Of a stretch of DNA of 64,000 nucleotides, positions 62,501 to 64,000 are shown piece by piece. Below the pieces are notes generated by a model. That model was given only the letters and a program-made list of their open reading frames with translations, ran no database searches and was not told the DNA's origin. The position numbers and the translations under genes were made by a program. Position 1 is the stretch's first letter; each line of letters starts with the position of its first letter. The stretch covers positions 466,362 to 530,361 of the forward strand of contig CAJJDM010000022.1 of the NCBI GenBank assembly GCA_905182975.1, written 5' to 3'. This DNA comes from Paramecium primaurelia. Taxonomy: Eukaryota; Ciliophora; Oligohymenophorea; Peniculida; Parameciidae.

Positions 62501-63034
62501 TCTATTTTGTCTAAAGATACATGTTTATTAACAAATTGTGATATGAAGAAAGATTTATTTTAAGAAAGATTATTTTAAGAAAATCTAAATTCTTATTTCT
62601 TTTAAGGAATAATTAAACTTCATCAAATTGTTTCCTCACTCTATATTTAATTTGATTTAATATACAAAGGTCTTAATACAACTGAAGCAAAACTACTTGC
62701 AATTGAAAATATTATGCAAGATAATGATTATTTAATATATATCCTCTGGGGATTGGATGCCATTTAATATCAAATTGCATAATTTTCTCAATATTTTGTT
62801 AATACTTCATTGACAATATTGGAGGACTTTACATCAAACCTTTTGATCAATGTTTTATAAAGTGGGATTGGGATGTTATTGATGATAGTGACAATTTAAA
62901 TTCTTTTCATTAAGGTCTAAGTGAAGAGATAGATAATTGCAAAATAATTATTCAAAATTGTTCCTTTGTAAATCATTTTTTAGAAAAATATTCAAAGATA
63001 ATTAACCATTTTTTAAAGAAAAATATATAAATGA
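56567..63034 (+). CDS. TmcB-like multi-pass membrane protein (5' half duplicated in this assembly)
   Basis: Read from ATG 56567 (MRFQDKIYYSLFILLIGIDF). The family is the large ciliate TmcB/TmcC group with many membrane helices. Seen: LTPFNECMVGVITCGRQS, N-terminal helices, the Cys cluster HCNNCEDLKCPCNQ, a long cytosolic part with a PAS-like segment (LVDVNFYVFGISENIF), then four more helices (for example LSLILLFISQIFMLLTLITF and YHIFALVLIFLIPIVYALAY) and a basic tail. Introns in copy 1: 56963-56985, 57571-57592; in copy 2: 58388-58410, 58996-59017. The second copy follows a single N at 58241. Without the duplicate the protein has about 1665 residues. Function of the family is poorly known; mechanosensing or signalling is often supposed. 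Confidence 0.75.
56817..58240 (+). repeat. First copy of a 1424-bp direct repeat
   Basis: Appears identical, wherever compared, to 58242-59665 (offset 1425), including introns. The second copy begins immediately after an N. Best explained as overlapping contig ends that were not merged. Confidence 0.9.
58241..58241. other. Ambiguous base (N) at contig join
   Basis: The only N in the window. It stands exactly at the end of copy 1 and start of copy 2. Confidence 0.95.
58242..59665 (+). repeat. Second copy of the 1424-bp direct repeat
   Basis: Carries on without break into the rest of the TmcB-like gene at 59666, while copy 1 is the one attached to the 5' part. Confidence 0.9.
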
Positions 63035-63339
63035 TTATATAAATATTTTGCTATATGTAAATATCAATAATTTATTTAAATTTTAATTTGGTTATGGAAT
63101 TAACCTAAATCGACATCTCATAGCTTTTTTAATAATTTTACTTTTTAGCTATACTAAAAATCTTACTCTTATATACAAATAAATAAACTTCATTTAGAAT
63201 ATCTTTACTAAATATAATTGCTTATTAAATAACTGCATTTCACTTATAGAGCTCAAAGAATATTAATTTTTAAAGAGGTCACGCTTTAAAAACTCTATGT
63301 TTATCTTATTACATCAAATACATTAATTACGATATCATA
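63035..63339. other. AT-rich spacer
   Basis: No gene or repeat seen. Confidence 0.5.
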
Positions 63340-63648
63340 ATGAAAGGACAAAAGAAGCTAAAAGCATGTAGACAAGATGCTGAGGATAGTTTAAAAAAAA
63401 AATAGGAAACATAGGAATTTTAGGGGTATTAGGATAGGAAGATTTATTTGCTTATCAAGTTGTAAGAAAGAATATAAACACTAGTCTTATAAAGAGTTTA
63501 GAATAGTTCTAAAAAAAAATAGTCAAAATAATAAAGAAAAAATATGAATTTAAAAACTTTAAACAAACTATTAATGAACATTATAAATGATGAAAACTCA
63601 TTTTTATCAATCGACAATATATAATATTTATCAAAATATTAAAAATGA
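63340..63648 (+). CDS. 102-residue basic protein of unknown function
   Basis: Intronless frame MKGQKKLKACRQDAEDSLKK ... ending at TGA 63646. Very rich in Lys and Gln, with a Lys/Gln segment KKKQSKQQRKNMNLK. No domain. The low complexity means it could also be a chance frame. Confidence 0.35.
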
Positions 63649-64000
63649 AAAAAATAATAACGAGAATGAAATTGAATTGATTTCGATGTTAATGAAACTT
63701 ATTATATAAATGTGCAAAACAATTTCATAGATCTCGTTTATTTATTAATTTATTTTTTTTAATAATTAAAAAGAAGCATTAATTTTTCAATAGAATTTTT
63801 AATAGTTAATATATTCTATATATATTAATTATTGTATATAATATAGAAAATATTCTAAATCAATTATATTTTTTTTTTTTTTAATAATTTGATAATTCTT
63901 AATGAATCTTTTTATTAAATATTACTGAAATAGGAATAAGTCTGATTAGGTTTGATGAAAACCTCTAATTTTTTATTTGTTTCCGTATAATAGAAAATTA
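63649..64000. other. AT-rich sequence to window end
   Basis: Contains a T-run near 63870. No gene recognised; no telomere-type G3T3/G4T2 repeat. Confidence 0.5.

Noticed and set aside
1..64000. tRNA, rRNA, CRISPR arrays, transposases or telomere repeats
   Set aside because: Looked for by eye on both strands; none could be supported. A covariance-model search would be decisive for tRNAs.

Overview
The window looks like somatic (macronuclear) DNA of a ciliate close to Paramecium. Long proteins read through only if TAA and TAG mean glutamine and TGA is the only stop. Almost every gene carries tiny introns of 22-30 nt, mostly GTA...TAG. Spacers are short and AT-rich, and one gene encodes a trichocyst matrix protein. 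I rebuilt the gene models by hand with this code and these introns. For nearly all models, total length minus introns is an exact multiple of three and ends at TGA. I saw no rRNA, tRNA, CRISPR array, transposase, telomere repeat or bacterial operon.

Layout. 1-6.5 kb (+): 3' part of pyruvate phosphate dikinase, a roadblock dynein light chain, a large cyclic-nucleotide phosphodiesterase and a small unknown gene. 6.9-10.3 kb (-): a Gln-rich protein with a propeller-like N-terminus. 10.8-12.8 kb (+): a SAPS-like phosphatase regulator and a RuvX/YqgF-like nuclease. 13-16.5 kb: a small basic protein, a one-helix microprotein and a channel-like protein with a cyclic-nucleotide-binding domain (cNBD). 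17.5-22.3 kb: small unknown genes, a poly-Q SANT-domain protein and a pseudokinase. 22.6-25.3 kb (-): an ELMO-domain protein and a mitochondrial processing peptidase alpha-like subunit. 25.4-27.4 kb (+): a second membrane/cNBD protein, related to the first.

27.4-34.5 kb: a secreted Cys-rich protein, enoyl-CoA reductase (TECR), glutamate dehydrogenase, an SDF2-like MIR protein, ENY2, a beta-barrel candidate and a three-repeat MYB. 35-38.7 kb (-): a TPR protein with two cNBDs and a coiled-coil microprotein. 39-45.5 kb: coiled-coil and small genes, a C92-type permuted papain-like protein, a trichocyst matrix protein and a BTB-like unknown. 45.5-48 kb (-): a Na+/H+ exchanger. 48.2-53.2 kb (+): two coiled-coil reading frames separated by one in-frame TGA, then a TPR protein. 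53.5-55.8 kb (-): a membrane short-chain dehydrogenase and the E1-beta subunit of branched-chain 2-oxoacid dehydrogenase. 56.5-63 kb (+): a TmcB-like multi-membrane protein whose 5' half is present twice, joined at a single N, most likely unmerged contig ends.

The genes do not form one pathway. Recurring themes are cyclic-nucleotide signalling (a phosphodiesterase and three cNBD proteins), mitochondrial metabolism (processing peptidase, glutamate dehydrogenase, E1-beta, possible porin) and regulated secretion (trichocyst matrix protein). Best leads: the false duplication at 58,241; a CCHC knuckle behind the cNBD in two channel-like paralogues; an in-frame TGA inside a continuous coiled coil; a poly-Q tract written mostly with reassigned TAA; a pseudokinase; and divergent start codons only 8 and 29 bp apart.
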